The notes beneath the pieces were generated by a model. It was not told where the DNA came from, made no database searches, and saw only the letters and a list, made by a program, of their open reading frames with translations. From NCBI RefSeq assembly GCF_900129555.1, contig NZ_FQWC01000013.1, positions 25,811 to 89,810 on the forward strand: a stretch of DNA of 64,000 nt, given 5' to 3'. This document shows, one piece after another, positions 16,039-24,844 of the stretch; the first letter of the stretch is position 1, and every line of letters begins with the position of its first letter. Both the position numbers and the translations under genes were made by a program. This DNA is from Flavobacterium defluvii. Its GTDB lineage: Bacteria; Bacteroidota; Bacteroidia; Flavobacteriales; Flavobacteriaceae.

Positions 16039-16046
16039 CAAAGATA
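16039..16046 (-). promoter_or_regulatory. Candidate -7 element for purK
   Basis: The minus strand reads TATCTTTG, an exact TAnnTTTG match, 17 bases upstream of the chosen ATG at 16021. It lies inside the longer possible frame and so decides the start. Confidence 0.55.
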
Positions 16047-16084
16047 CTTTTTAATCTTTTTTTAGCCAAAATTTAGTTTTTTAC

Positions 16085-16145
16085 AGCCACGAATTCACGA
16101 ATTTTATTAAATCTTTAGTGAAAAATAATTCGTGAATTCGTGGCT
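16085..16145 (-). repeat. 19-bp perfect inverted repeat downstream of the helical-repeat gene
   Basis: Arms at 16085-16103 and 16127-16145, each 19 bases, based on GCCACGAATTCACGAATT, around a 23-base A/T loop. It begins about eight bases past the stop of the leftward gene ending at 16153. The arms carry nested GAATTC words, so the element is partly self-similar. It looks like a dispersed flavobacterial intergenic repeat that may also terminate transcription. Confidence 0.7.
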
Positions 16146-16152
16146 ATTAAAC

Positions 16153-16734
16153 CTATTTTATTTTTTTTAAAACTTCTTTTGCTACTGCTTTATAAGCGGC
16201 AGAATGATCTGCGTAATCTTTGTCGATAATTACTTTAAGTTCAGGATGAATCCAGTCGTAATAATTTCCTAGAATGAATAGAGTACGAATAGAATATGCT
16301 TTTGTTGCTACTTTGGTATCGGTAATAAGCCAGTCGAAAGAAGCTTCAATACAGTCCTGAAGATTTTGTTCTGACAATGCAATACTATTTTCGTTTTTTT
16401 TATAATGAGATTTTACGAGAAGCTGTACTACTTTTGCAATGGGACGAATTGAACTTTCATCTTTTAGAATTTTTAAGTTTGAACAAAAAAAATCAAGATG
16501 CGGCTGAAGCCAAAGTAATTCCTCATAAGATACAAATTCCAGAATCCAACAGGCTTTATGATTGTTTTTGTTTTCGGGCGAAAAAGAAATCGAAATTAAT
16601 TCTTCAAATAAAGATGGATTTTCAAGAATATCCTGCGCGCACTTTAAACGGTTTTCCCGATAAGCGCTAACATAATCTAATTTTTCCTGTAGCAGAGAAA
16701 GCATTTTTTTAGGTTTGGGGGTGATTTCAAGCAT
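16153..16734 (-). CDS. Helical-repeat protein of unknown function (193 residues)
   Basis: All-helical composition with amphipathic helices of about 15-20 residues, such as NHKACWILEFVSYEELLW and TKAYSIRTLFILGNYYDW, which suggests a HEAT/ARM-like fold. There is no signal peptide, catalytic motif or cysteine cluster. Flavobacterial relatives are often labelled adenylosuccinate lyase in databases, but the fumarase-superfamily signature is absent, so I do not use that name. The start codon abuts the stop of the TonB receptor gene (16735-16737), which indicates one mRNA. Confidence 0.75.
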   Translation of the reverse strand: MLEITPKPKKMLSLLQEKLDYVSAYRENRLKCAQDILENPSLFEELISISFSPENKNNHKACWILEFVSYEELLWLQPHLDFFCSNLKILKDESSIRPIAKVVQLLVKSHYKKNENSIALSEQNLQDCIEASFDWLITDTKVATKAYSIRTLFILGNYYDWIHPELKVIIDKDYADHSAAYKAVAKEVLKKIK

Positions 16735-18825
16735 CTAAAATAAATAATTTAATGAGATAGTTCCGTAGTAATTTATAGGAAGTCCGGGATAATAGTAACG
16801 CGGTGCTGCATTTCCAACTGCAACTCCATTTGGTAAAATTAGTGATGCATATTTTGTATTCGTTACATTGTTTATTCCAGTGGCAAAATGTGTCATTAAT
16901 TTTGGCAGAATTTCAAATCGATAACCGCTTTTTAAATTTATAATGTTATAAGAATTAGAAAAAGAGGTGTTGGCATCATTCATTGGGATTTTGTCAACAA
17001 ACTGATAATCGGCTGTAAAATAAAGTCCCAAATTTGTGTTTAAAGTAAATCCGGCATTAATTTTATTGGCAGCAACTCCAGTTAATTTATTTCCCGAATA
17101 ATCATTTCCGCTGTCTACAAATTCTTTAAATTCATAATTTCCTAAAGATCCGGACAAATAAGAATTGAGAGAAAAGAAACGGTTTATTGACCAATTGTGA
17201 TTTAAGGTAATTTCGATTCCTTCATGAAAAGTCTTACCGGCATTTAAACCCACATATTGATCGTCACCAACTCTTTTGGCAACCAATAAATCTTTGATTT
17301 CCATTCGGTAAACCGCGATTTCTGTATAAAGATTTTTATTGAAGAAATAGAACTTTCCGCCAATTTCAAAATTATAACCATTTTCAGGTTTTATATCAGT
17401 ATTGATTGTGCCGTCGCTTGTCAAAGTTTCTTCTGTAGCCGGAAGAGAAAACCCCCGGCTTACAGAAAAATAAATCGTTTTTAAAGAATTTGGTTTAAAA
17501 AGAAAAGACAATTGCGGCGAAAATATTCCGTCATAACTATAATCCTGATTGGTGTTTTCAGAATAATTGTCAAGATTAAATTTTGTTTTGTTATAATTTA
17601 AACCAGCCTGAATTTCAAATTGTTCCGAAAGTAATGTTCTTAATTGAGAAAAGATATTATAAAAATGTCTTTTCTGACCTGTTTCGGTAAGTTGATCGCC
17701 TTGTAAACTCCCTAAACCATTATTTTGCTGATACAGATTTTCAAAAGTATTTCCTTTATAAGTATCCGTAAAATATTCAATTCCGGCAATAAAGTTATTT
17801 TTGATTTTTCCGATTTTAAAATCTCCCGAAAATTGTGTTCTGGCGCCAGTTGCAAAAGTATATTGACGCAGAATATCAAAAGGCCTTGGTTCGTTGCTGT
17901 CTTTATAATTAATGAAAACTGAAGTTGAGTTTTTTAAATTTTGATTTATTGAAAAATCATAAGCCAATCCGCCCAAAGTTGATTTGTATTCTTTATATCC
18001 TTTTGAAGCAACCCAGGTTGGCGCGCCAGATTGTGGATTATTTTCAAAAGTTGTTTTATTAATCGAACTCGGAATAAAAGCTTTTAAATAAGTATAATTC
18101 GAAAAATAAGTTAGTTTGCTGTTTTTCTTTCTGAACAATTCTCCCGCAAGTGTAATTCCCTCACGATTGTAAGCACTATTTTCACGCCAGCCATCGGTTT
18201 TTAAATTGTGATAGCTGATATTCAAACTTCCTGATTTTTCATCTAAACCAAAATTCAGACTATTTTTTAATAATCCAAAAGAACCAAAAACCGAACTTAT
18301 TCCTGCGCTTTGGTTTCCGTTTTTAGAAAGCTGAGGTGAAATCAAAATTGCGCCGCCCAAACCTGCGCCGTAAACACTCGAAAGCGGACCTTTTATAATT
18401 TCGATTTGGTTGAGGTTTTCGAGATCAATATCGTCAATAACCGTTTCGCTATTTCCGGAAGTCAGCGGAATACTGCCGTAAAAGGCCCTGATTTTATTTG
18501 TTCCGTAAGTAGTTCGTGCGCCAATTCCGCGAATAGAAATTCGGGTTGTAGTAAAATTAGAAGACTGCATAAAAACACCCGGAATTGTATTGATTACGGT
18601 TGAAATATCAGTTGTGTTATTTTGCAGTAAATCTTTTTTGGAAAGAATGCCAATTGAAGCCGGAGTGTTTAATAAATTGTTATTAATATGAAGTGAACTG
18701 ATGACAATTTCGTTCAGTTTTTCTGTTTTAAGAGAATCAATAGTTTTGCTTTCTTTTTCTTGTGCAGAGATATTCTTAAAAATAAAAAACACAAAAAGAA
18801 AAAAACAATGTTTTTTTGATATCAT
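16735..18825 (-). CDS. TonB-dependent outer-membrane receptor
   Basis: 696 residues. A signal peptide (about 1-21, ending NISAQ) precedes a plug domain with TPASIGILSKKDLL, ISIRGIGARTTYG and EIIKGPLSSVYGAG (about 55-160), then a long barrel. The chain ends in an aromatic residue (YGTISLNYLF), as outer-membrane barrels do. It has no N-terminal carboxypeptidase-like domain, so it is not SusC type. The layout fits siderophore or metal-complex receptors (FecA/FhuA-like); the ligand cannot be told. Its stop codon abuts the start of the helical-repeat gene. No promoter or Fur-like box was recognised in the 147-base upstream gap. Confidence 0.93.
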   Translation of the reverse strand: MISKKHCFFLFVFFIFKNISAQEKESKTIDSLKTEKLNEIVISSLHINNNLLNTPASIGILSKKDLLQNNTTDISTVINTIPGVFMQSSNFTTTRISIRGIGARTTYGTNKIRAFYGSIPLTSGNSETVIDDIDLENLNQIEIIKGPLSSVYGAGLGGAILISPQLSKNGNQSAGISSVFGSFGLLKNSLNFGLDEKSGSLNISYHNLKTDGWRENSAYNREGITLAGELFRKKNSKLTYFSNYTYLKAFIPSSINKTTFENNPQSGAPTWVASKGYKEYKSTLGGLAYDFSINQNLKNSTSVFINYKDSNEPRPFDILRQYTFATGARTQFSGDFKIGKIKNNFIAGIEYFTDTYKGNTFENLYQQNNGLGSLQGDQLTETGQKRHFYNIFSQLRTLLSEQFEIQAGLNYNKTKFNLDNYSENTNQDYSYDGIFSPQLSFLFKPNSLKTIYFSVSRGFSLPATEETLTSDGTINTDIKPENGYNFEIGGKFYFFNKNLYTEIAVYRMEIKDLLVAKRVGDDQYVGLNAGKTFHEGIEITLNHNWSINRFFSLNSYLSGSLGNYEFKEFVDSGNDYSGNKLTGVAANKINAGFTLNTNLGLYFTADYQFVDKIPMNDANTSFSNSYNIINLKSGYRFEILPKLMTHFATGINNVTNTKYASLILPNGVAVGNAAPRYYYPGLPINYYGTISLNYLF

Positions 18826-18856
18826 AAATGATTCGGATTAAAGACGGAGTTTTTTT

Positions 18857-18949
18857 AACACATAGAAACATAGCATTCATTGAGGCAAAAAAGGCGTTTC
18901 ATTTATTTAACAACTTCTTTTTAAGCAAAAATCTATGTCTCTATGTGTT
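18857..18949 (-). repeat. Long-loop inverted repeat upstream of the TonB receptor gene
   Basis: AACACATAGAAACATAG at 18857-18873 pairs with 18933-18949 with one mismatch, leaving a 59-base loop. It starts about 24 bases past the stop of the sorbosone-dehydrogenase-like gene. A large part of the intergenic gap is occupied by it. Function is unclear; it resembles the other dispersed intergenic repeats in this window. Confidence 0.55.
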
Positions 18950-18972
18950 TAAATATCTGATAGATTTAGAAT

Positions 18973-20247
18973 TTATTTGTTTGCAGTAACTTTCCAAATC
19001 GTATTTCCGCTGTCATCATTTACCAAAAGCGATCCGTCGTTCATCACCGTTACAGCAACAGGACGTCCGTAAACTTCAGCTTTGTTTTCATCAGAAATAA
19101 ATCCGGTTAAAAAATGTTCCGGTTTTCCAGACGGTTTTCCATCTTTAAAAGGAACAAAAACTACTTTGTAACCAGAGATGTTTGTACGATTCCAAGAACC
19201 ATGCTGCCCAACAAAAGCACCATTTTTATATTTCGCCGGAAAAGCATCTTTAGTATAAAACGCTAATCCAAGAGAAGCAGTGTGAGCACCAACCGGAACA
19301 TCCGGAACAATGGCTTTTTCAACTAAATCTTTTCTTTCACCTTTCATTCTCGGGTCAGGAATACTGCCAAAATAAGAATAAGGCCAGCCGTAAAAACCAT
19401 CTTTTTTTACACTCGTAATATAATCCGGAACTAAATCGTCACCCAGATCATCACGTTCGTTAACAGCTGTCCACAGTTCTTTATTAACCGGATTCCAATC
19501 CATTCCAACAGGGTTTCTTAACCCGGAGGCATAGATTTTTTCACCTGTTCCGTCAGGATTAATTTCAAGAATTCCGGCACGGCGCACTTCTTTATCTATT
19601 CCATGTTCAGCATTATTACTTCCTGAGCCTACAGAAACATAAATTTTTGATCCGTCAAGACTTGCCAACAGGTTTCTTGTCCAGTGATTGTTGTAACCTC
19701 CGGCTGGAAGTTCAAGGATTTTTTCTCCTTTGGTTTCTAATTTTAAAGGATTGTTTTTGTATGGATAACGATATAAACCATCAGTATTCGCTACGTAGAA
19801 AAAATCTTTTAAAACCAGCATTCCAAAAGGTTTGTTTAAGTTTTTAATAAAAACCTCACGGGTTTCAAATTTTCCGTCTTTGTCTTTATCACGTAAAACC
19901 GTAATTTGATTTTTGCTGGCACGTGTTCCGCTTTCTACAACAAAAATATCACCATTTGGTGCGATATATGTCCAGCGCGGATTTTCAAATCCATCAGCAA
20001 ATTTTGTAACTGTAAAACCTTCCGGGGCTTTTGGTGTAACACCGTTTGGCCATCCAATAACTTTGCTGTTGTTAGTTTTAGATTCTGTTGCATATGGTGG
20101 TGGAAGTGTAATATCGCCAATTGCTGTTTTTACAACATTTCCGGGTTGTTTAGCCAGCGCTTCTTTTTCTTCTTTTTTAACCTGACCGTTGCAGGCTGTC
20201 ATTAATACTAATAATGATATTGAAAATATTTGTATGGATTTCTTCAT
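18973..20247 (-). CDS. Sorbosone/glucose dehydrogenase-like beta-propeller lipoprotein
   Basis: 424 residues from MKKSIQIFSISLLVLMTAC. The longer frame start at 20283 adds MLLNNHLIPKIP and is rejected because the lipoprotein signal fits only the shorter one. The lipobox LMTAC puts the acylated Cys at residue 19, so the protein is membrane-anchored and exposed. The rest matches the PQQ-dependent sugar dehydrogenase (GSDH) fold: NPRWTYIAPNGDIFVVESGT, AGGYNNHWTRNLL, SGLRNPVGMDWNP, GFYGWPYSYFG and GQHGSWNRT. These enzymes oxidise aldoses or sorbosone with PQQ; the real substrate here is unknown. Confidence 0.88.
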   Translation of the reverse strand: MKKSIQIFSISLLVLMTACNGQVKKEEKEALAKQPGNVVKTAIGDITLPPPYATESKTNNSKVIGWPNGVTPKAPEGFTVTKFADGFENPRWTYIAPNGDIFVVESGTRASKNQITVLRDKDKDGKFETREVFIKNLNKPFGMLVLKDFFYVANTDGLYRYPYKNNPLKLETKGEKILELPAGGYNNHWTRNLLASLDGSKIYVSVGSGSNNAEHGIDKEVRRAGILEINPDGTGEKIYASGLRNPVGMDWNPVNKELWTAVNERDDLGDDLVPDYITSVKKDGFYGWPYSYFGSIPDPRMKGERKDLVEKAIVPDVPVGAHTASLGLAFYTKDAFPAKYKNGAFVGQHGSWNRTNISGYKVVFVPFKDGKPSGKPEHFLTGFISDENKAEVYGRPVAVTVMNDGSLLVNDDSGNTIWKVTANK

Positions 20248-20402
20248 TGGTATTTTGGGAATTAAATGATTATTCAACAACAATTTAATAAATTTAGAAA
20301 TAGCATTAAGAAAGCGTTTGTAAATATTAACTGATATTTAACATTGGTAAAAAAGTCATATTGTCAATTGATTTTCATGTGGGCAAATTGTTTGTAATTC
20401 TG

Positions 20403-20410
20403 TATCTTTG
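20403..20410 (+). promoter_or_regulatory. -7 element of the hpt promoter
   Basis: TATCTTTG matches TAnnTTTG exactly and lies 24 bases before the ATG at 20435. A TTG start at 20408 would put this element inside the gene, so the downstream ATG is chosen. No well-spaced -33 TTG was found. Confidence 0.55.
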
Positions 20411-20434
20411 TCCATTATTTTAAATTTAAAAATA

Positions 20435-20965
20435 ATGATACAACTTCACGATAAACAATTTGTTCCGTTTATTTCGGCTAAAGAAATTGATTTTGCTTTA
20501 ACCAAATTAGTGGCACAAGTCGAAGATGATTTTGGAGATGATACTCCAATTTTTATTGGAGTTTTGAATGGCGCATTCATGGTAGTAGCCGATTTCCTGA
20601 AAAAATATAAAAAGCCTTGCGAGGTTTCATTTATAAAAATGGCATCGTATGAAGGAACAGAAAGTACAAATTCGGTTAAAGAATTAATCGGGATTAATCA
20701 GGATTTATCAGGCAGAAGCGTTGTAATTCTTGAAGATATCATCGACACAGGAAATACAATCGAAGAATTAAAACATTTGTTTAAAGCACAAAATGTAAAA
20801 CATTTTAAAGTCGCAACTTTGTTCTTTAAACCTGAAGCTTATAAGAAAGACATAAAAATAGATTATATCGGAATTAGAATCCCGAATAAATTTATTGTAG
20901 GTTACGGATTAGATTATGATGGTCTTGGACGAAACCTGACTGAAGTGTACAAATTAGCAGAATAA
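20435..20965 (+). CDS. hpt: Hypoxanthine phosphoribosyltransferase
   Basis: 176 residues starting MIQLHDKQFVPFIS. It converts hypoxanthine (and usually guanine) plus PRPP to IMP/GMP in purine salvage. The PRPP-binding loop is VVILEDIIDTGNTIEEL, near residues 93-109, and PTIFIGVLNGAF-like FIGVLNGAFMVVADFL comes earlier. IRIPNKFIVGYGLDYDG near the C-terminus is the usual base-binding segment. adk follows 74 bases later on the same strand, which places two nucleotide-metabolism genes in one probable unit. Confidence 0.96.
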   Translation: MIQLHDKQFVPFISAKEIDFALTKLVAQVEDDFGDDTPIFIGVLNGAFMVVADFLKKYKKPCEVSFIKMASYEGTESTNSVKELIGINQDLSGRSVVILEDIIDTGNTIEELKHLFKAQNVKHFKVATLFFKPEAYKKDIKIDYIGIRIPNKFIVGYGLDYDGLGRNLTEVYKLAE

Positions 20966-21039
20966 TATTAAACAAAACACAACTATATATTCATTTTAAA
21001 CTTCTTCAAAAAAATAAGAAGTCACAACTCAAACGTATT

Positions 21040-21612
21040 ATGATTAACATTGTTTTATTTGGAAAGCCTGGAGCAGGAAAAGGAACTCAGGCAGAATTTT
21101 TAAAAGAAAAATATAATTTAACACACCTTTCTACTGGAGATATTTTTCGTTTTAATTTAAAAAACGATACTGAACTAGGTAAAAAAGCAAGAGTTTTTAT
21201 GGACAACGGAGAATTAGTTCCTTGCGAAGTAACAACTGCAATGTTAATTGACGAAGTAAAAAAACACCCGGATAGTGCAGGATTTTTATTCGACGGATAT
21301 CCAAGAACTTTAGATCAGGCTGAGGCTTTAGATAAATTTTTGCCAACAATTGGTTCAAGCGTAACAGCAACAATTGCTTTAGAAGCTGACGACGAAATTT
21401 TGGTAAAACGTTTACTTGAAAGAGGGAAAACAAGTGGAAGAGCTGACGATCAGGACGAAGAAAAAATCCGTGTGAGATATCAGGAATACAACGAAAAAAC
21501 AGCTCCATTAATTGGATATTATAAAGATCAAAACAAGTTTTATGCCGTAGACGGTATTGGAACTATTGAACAAATTACAGAAAGATTAACGTCAGTTATT
21601 GATAATTTGTAA
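21040..21612 (+). CDS. adk: Adenylate kinase
   Basis: 190 residues, the short-LID type without a zinc finger. The P-loop GKPGAGKGTQ is at residues 8-17, THLSTGDIFR holds the AMP-binding Thr and Arg, and GFLFDGYPRTLDQA and RLLERGKTSGRADDQ cover the substrate and LID regions. It equilibrates AMP, ADP and ATP. It follows hpt; a small hairpin (21000-21022) in the gap has no T tract and is not judged a terminator. After the stop, TCCCGA/TCGGGA at 21618-21634 can pair weakly, again without a clear T run. Confidence 0.98.
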   Translation: MINIVLFGKPGAGKGTQAEFLKEKYNLTHLSTGDIFRFNLKNDTELGKKARVFMDNGELVPCEVTTAMLIDEVKKHPDSAGFLFDGYPRTLDQAEALDKFLPTIGSSVTATIALEADDEILVKRLLERGKTSGRADDQDEEKIRVRYQEYNEKTAPLIGYYKDQNKFYAVDGIGTIEQITERLTSVIDNL

Positions 21613-21815
21613 AAGCTTCCCGATGATTTCGGGACAATAAAAAACTATTTTTCTATTCATAAAAATGTGCTTTTTATAAGTAAATGTTTTTCTGGGTAGA
21701 AAAATTAGTTTTTTCTAAGCTTTCATTTCCTTTAAGTATTAGGAATCAGGCTTAAAAAAGAATAAGAACATTTAATACTTATAACGAACCAAACAAATAA
21801 CGAATCTACTAAACA

Positions 21816-23090
21816 TTGGAAATACTAATAATATTTTTTCTAATACTATTAAATGGAGTTTTCTCGATGTCTGAAATTGCATTGATTTCGGCTCGAAAAA
21901 ATAGACTGGAAACCGCAGCAAAAAAAGGAAACAAAAGTGCCAAAACTGCGCTTGATCTGGCTAATTCTCCAAATAAATTTTTATCAACGGTACAAATCGG
22001 AATTACCTTAATAGGAATTTTGACAGGTATATATTCAGGCGATAAAATTACTGCCGATGTTGAGGTTTTTGTTGCAGGTTTTGCAGCATTAAAACCTTAT
22101 GCGCATTCAATTGCAGTAGGAATTGTGGTTGTGGTTTTAACGTTTTTCTCTTTAGTTTTAGGAGAATTGCTTCCAAAACGTATAGGGCTTAATTATCCTG
22201 AAGCGATTGCAAAAATGGTTGCTATGCCAATGAAAGTAATTTCAATTATTACGGCACCATTTATTTGGTTACTCACATCTTCTACAGAATTTTTATTAAA
22301 TATTTTACAGATAAAACCAACTGCAGACGGAAAGGTTACTGAGGAAGAAATTAAAGCCATCATTAAAGAAGGAACCGAGGTTGGTGAAGTACAGGAAATT
22401 GAGCAGGATATCGTGGAGCGTGTTTTTCATATTGGAGACAGAAAAGTAAGTTCGCTGATGACACACCGCAAATCGGTTGATATGCTTCCTTTAAATGCAG
22501 ACAGAGCTAAGATAAAAGAATTAGTAGTTCAGGATTTACATACCGTTTATCCGGTTTACAATGATAATTATGATGATATTGTTGGAGTTGTAACTTTGAA
22601 AAATATATTTGCAAATATTGAAAATGACAATTTCGATTTTTCATCCATAATATCTGAAGCTCCGTATTTAATGGAACAGACAACAGCTTATAAAGCTTTG
22701 GAAAATTTCAAAAAAACCGGAATTCATTATGCTTTAGTTTCAGATGAATATGGAGTTTTTCAAGGTTTAATTACTTTGAATGATATTTTAGAAGCTTTAG
22801 TGGGAGATGCTTCTGAGTTTTACAAAGACGAATTTCAGCTTGTAGAAAGAGAAGACGGTTCATGGCTGGTAGACGGACATTATTCATTGCATGATTTCTT
22901 AACTTATTTTGAGTTAGATGAATTAACAAACGATTACGAAGTAAACACCGTAAGCGGAATGATTATGACCGAGCTTTCGCATATCCCAAAAGAAGGAGAA
23001 AAGTTAGTTTGGCAAAAATTCATTTTAGAAGTTGTCGACATGGATGGCGTTAAGATTGATAAAGTTTTGGTGAAAGCGCTTAAAGAGTAG
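21816..23090 (+). CDS. CNNM/CorC-type transporter-associated protein (DUF21, CBS pair, CorC_HlyC)
   Basis: 424 residues. An N-terminal DUF21 membrane domain with about four helices (1-165) begins MEILIIFFLILLNGVFSMSEIAL. Two CBS domains follow (about 195-325; DDIVGVVTLKNIF and YALVSDEYGVFQGLITLNDIL), then a CorC_HlyC domain (about 340-420; FQLVEREDGSWLVDGHYSL). Related proteins take part in Mg2+ or Co2+ efflux, and the name haemolysin is historical. No gene for a partner transporter is adjacent. The roughly 200 bases before the gene show no exact promoter match. Confidence 0.92.
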   Translation: MEILIIFFLILLNGVFSMSEIALISARKNRLETAAKKGNKSAKTALDLANSPNKFLSTVQIGITLIGILTGIYSGDKITADVEVFVAGFAALKPYAHSIAVGIVVVVLTFFSLVLGELLPKRIGLNYPEAIAKMVAMPMKVISIITAPFIWLLTSSTEFLLNILQIKPTADGKVTEEEIKAIIKEGTEVGEVQEIEQDIVERVFHIGDRKVSSLMTHRKSVDMLPLNADRAKIKELVVQDLHTVYPVYNDNYDDIVGVVTLKNIFANIENDNFDFSSIISEAPYLMEQTTAYKALENFKKTGIHYALVSDEYGVFQGLITLNDILEALVGDASEFYKDEFQLVEREDGSWLVDGHYSLHDFLTYFELDELTNDYEVNTVSGMIMTELSHIPKEGEKLVWQKFILEVVDMDGVKIDKVLVKALKE

Positions 23091-23114
23091 AGAGAATTTT
23101 GTTTCATGTTTAAA

Positions 23115-23161
23115 GTTTCAAGTTTCATGTTATTGCATTGCGCAAACTTGGAACTTGAAAC
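23115..23161 (+). repeat. Inverted repeat between the CorC-like gene and obg
   Basis: GTTTCAAGTTTC at 23115-23126 pairs with GGAACTTGAAAC at 23150-23161 with one G-T pair. The neighbouring 'tttcatgtt' and 'cctgaaacctgaaac' words extend the similarity on both sides. It is non-coding and lies about 25 bases past the upstream stop, so it may end that transcript. Confidence 0.5.
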
Positions 23162-23193
23162 CTGAAACCTGAAACTTTACATAAACAAAAACA

Positions 23194-24195
23194 ATGACAG
23201 AAGGAAATTTTGTAGATTACGTTAAGATATATGTTTCTTCCGGAAAAGGAGGAAAAGGATCAACGCATTTACATAGAGAGAAATTTATTGAAAAAGGTGG
23301 TCCCGACGGTGGTGATGGTGGTCGCGGAGGACATGTGTATTTAGTTGGGAATAAAGGACTCTGGACATTATTTCACTTAAAATTTGCGCGTCATATTAAA
23401 GCCGGACACGGTGGAGATGGAGGTTCAGACAGAAGTACTGGTGCTGATGGTGAAGATAAAATTATTGAAGTACCGCTGGGAACTGTTGTAAAAGACAAAG
23501 AAACGGGAGAAGTACTTTTTGAAATTACCGAAGACGGAGAAAAAAAGATTCTGGCAAAAGGAGGAAAGGGAGGTTTAGGAAACTGGCATTTTAGAAGTTC
23601 AACAAACCAAACACCTCGTTATGCACAGCCGGGTTTACTTGGAATTGAAATGGATGTTATTCTGGAACTTAAAGTTTTGGCAGATGTTGGTCTGGTTGGT
23701 TTTCCAAATGCTGGAAAATCTACTTTATTATCTGTTTTAACTTCTGCAAAACCTAAAATTGCCGATTATCCTTTTACGACCTTAAAACCAAATTTAGGAA
23801 TTGTAGCTTACAGGGATTTTCAGTCTTTTGTAATTGCCGATATTCCTGGAATCATTGAAGGCGCTGCAGAAGGAAAAGGTTTGGGACATTATTTCCTGCG
23901 TCATATTGAACGAAACTCAACCTTACTATTTTTAGTTCCGGTTGATACGCCGGATATTAGAGCAGAATATGATATTTTGGTTAATGAATTGACAAAATAC
24001 AATCCTGAAATGCTTGATAAAGAACGTCTTTTGGTTATTTCAAAATGCGATATGCTTGACGATGAACTTAAAGCAGAATTAAAAGCTGAATTAGATGTTA
24101 CTTTTAAAGATGTTCCATACATGCTTATTTCGTCTGTTGCTCAGCAAGGTTTAACAGATTTGAAAGATAAACTTTGGAAAATGCTAAACGAATAA
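23194..24195 (+). CDS. obgE: Obg-family GTPase
   Basis: 333 residues. An N-terminal Gly-rich Obg fold (1-157, with GGPDGGDGGRGGHVYL) is followed by a G domain with GFPNAGKST (about 166-174), the switch segment DYPFTTLKPNLG, DIPGIIEGAAEGKGLG, and SKCD near residue 282. It lacks the C-terminal OCT domain seen in some relatives. Obg proteins bind the large ribosomal subunit and are usually essential in ribosome assembly. A terminator follows at 24219-24250. Confidence 0.97.
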   Translation: MTEGNFVDYVKIYVSSGKGGKGSTHLHREKFIEKGGPDGGDGGRGGHVYLVGNKGLWTLFHLKFARHIKAGHGGDGGSDRSTGADGEDKIIEVPLGTVVKDKETGEVLFEITEDGEKKILAKGGKGGLGNWHFRSSTNQTPRYAQPGLLGIEMDVILELKVLADVGLVGFPNAGKSTLLSVLTSAKPKIADYPFTTLKPNLGIVAYRDFQSFVIADIPGIIEGAAEGKGLGHYFLRHIERNSTLLFLVPVDTPDIRAEYDILVNELTKYNPEMLDKERLLVISKCDMLDDELKAELKAELDVTFKDVPYMLISSVAQQGLTDLKDKLWKMLNE

Positions 24196-24218
24196 AACGT
24201 TTTTTCATTATTAAATAT

Positions 24219-24250
24219 AAAACCCGACAATTTATATTGTCGGGTTTTTT
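24219..24250. terminator. Bidirectional terminator between obg and the barrel gene
   Basis: AAAACCCGACAA (24219-24230) against TTGTCGGGTTTT (24237-24248) with loop TTTATA, flanked by A and T runs. It can serve the convergent gene ending at 24314 as well. The AACCCGAC core recurs in the gcvP and S46 peptidase terminators. Confidence 0.9.
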
Positions 24251-24313
24251 ACTTCTTGTGCGAAAAAACAAAAAGTATTTAGGATTCTACTTTTTAACTT
24301 AAATCCTATGTAA

Positions 24314-24844
24314 TTATAATCCGAAGTTTTTAGAAATTCCAATGTTTACAGTTTTTCCGAAATTAAAACCGAAACGCTGCTCTCTTGCTACTTCTTTTCC
24401 GCTAAGATTATCGTAACTGATTCCTCCAATAGAGAAATTTAAACCAAATCCTCTTTTCATATTGATGAATAAAGCCGGAGTTAAACCAGCATAAACTCCT
24501 TTAGTTTTGTCAATACTTCTTTCCTGATATCCGGCTCCTAAATCAGCGTAAAAAGAGAATAAGTCAGAAAGAGGCACTGAGTAACGTGTAAAAACACCAA
24601 CTTTATACGCTTCTTCTCTCTTAGAATTAGATTCTTTATAGTTTAAAATAGAACCTTCAACTCCTAAAGTCCATTTTTCAGAAAACTGATATCCTACTTT
24701 TGGAGAAAATTCAAATCCTTCTGTTTTGCTTTCACCGATTTTTTCTGAACCAAATCCAACATTTCCACCTAATAAAATTGAGTTCTTTTGAGCACTCACC
24801 ATAGTTGTCACTAATAGAACAACTGCAACTAATAATTTTTTCAT
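24314..24844 (-). CDS. Outer-membrane beta-barrel protein (small porin-like)
   Basis: 176 residues with a signal peptide MKKLLVAVVLLVTTMVSAQ (1-19). The mature part has about eight alternating strands rich in Gly and aromatic residues, for example GGNVGFGSEKIG, KVGYQFSEKWTLGVEG and FSFYADLGAGYQ. It ends in a short FGL, compatible with an eight-stranded barrel of the OMP_b-brl/PorT-like type. No specific ligand or role can be read. It stands alone, with its 3' end facing obg. Confidence 0.85.
   Translation of the reverse strand: MKKLLVAVVLLVTTMVSAQKNSILLGGNVGFGSEKIGESKTEGFEFSPKVGYQFSEKWTLGVEGSILNYKESNSKREEAYKVGVFTRYSVPLSDLFSFYADLGAGYQERSIDKTKGVYAGLTPALFINMKRGFGLNFSIGGISYDNLSGKEVAREQRFGFNFGKTVNIGISKNFGL

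Noticed and set aside
16153..16734. Adenylosuccinate lyase as the function of the 193-residue gene
   Set aside because: The length is less than half that of PurB, and the fumarase-superfamily signature (GSSxMPxKxN) is absent.
20408..20434. TTG start for hpt
   Set aside because: It lies in the promoter -7 element TATCTTTG, so it would not be transcribed intact; the ATG at 20435 matches the family start.
21000..21022. Terminator between hpt and adk (ACTTCTT/AAGAAGT)
   Set aside because: The stem is only 7 A/T-rich pairs and lacks a T tract; read-through from hpt to adk seems more likely.
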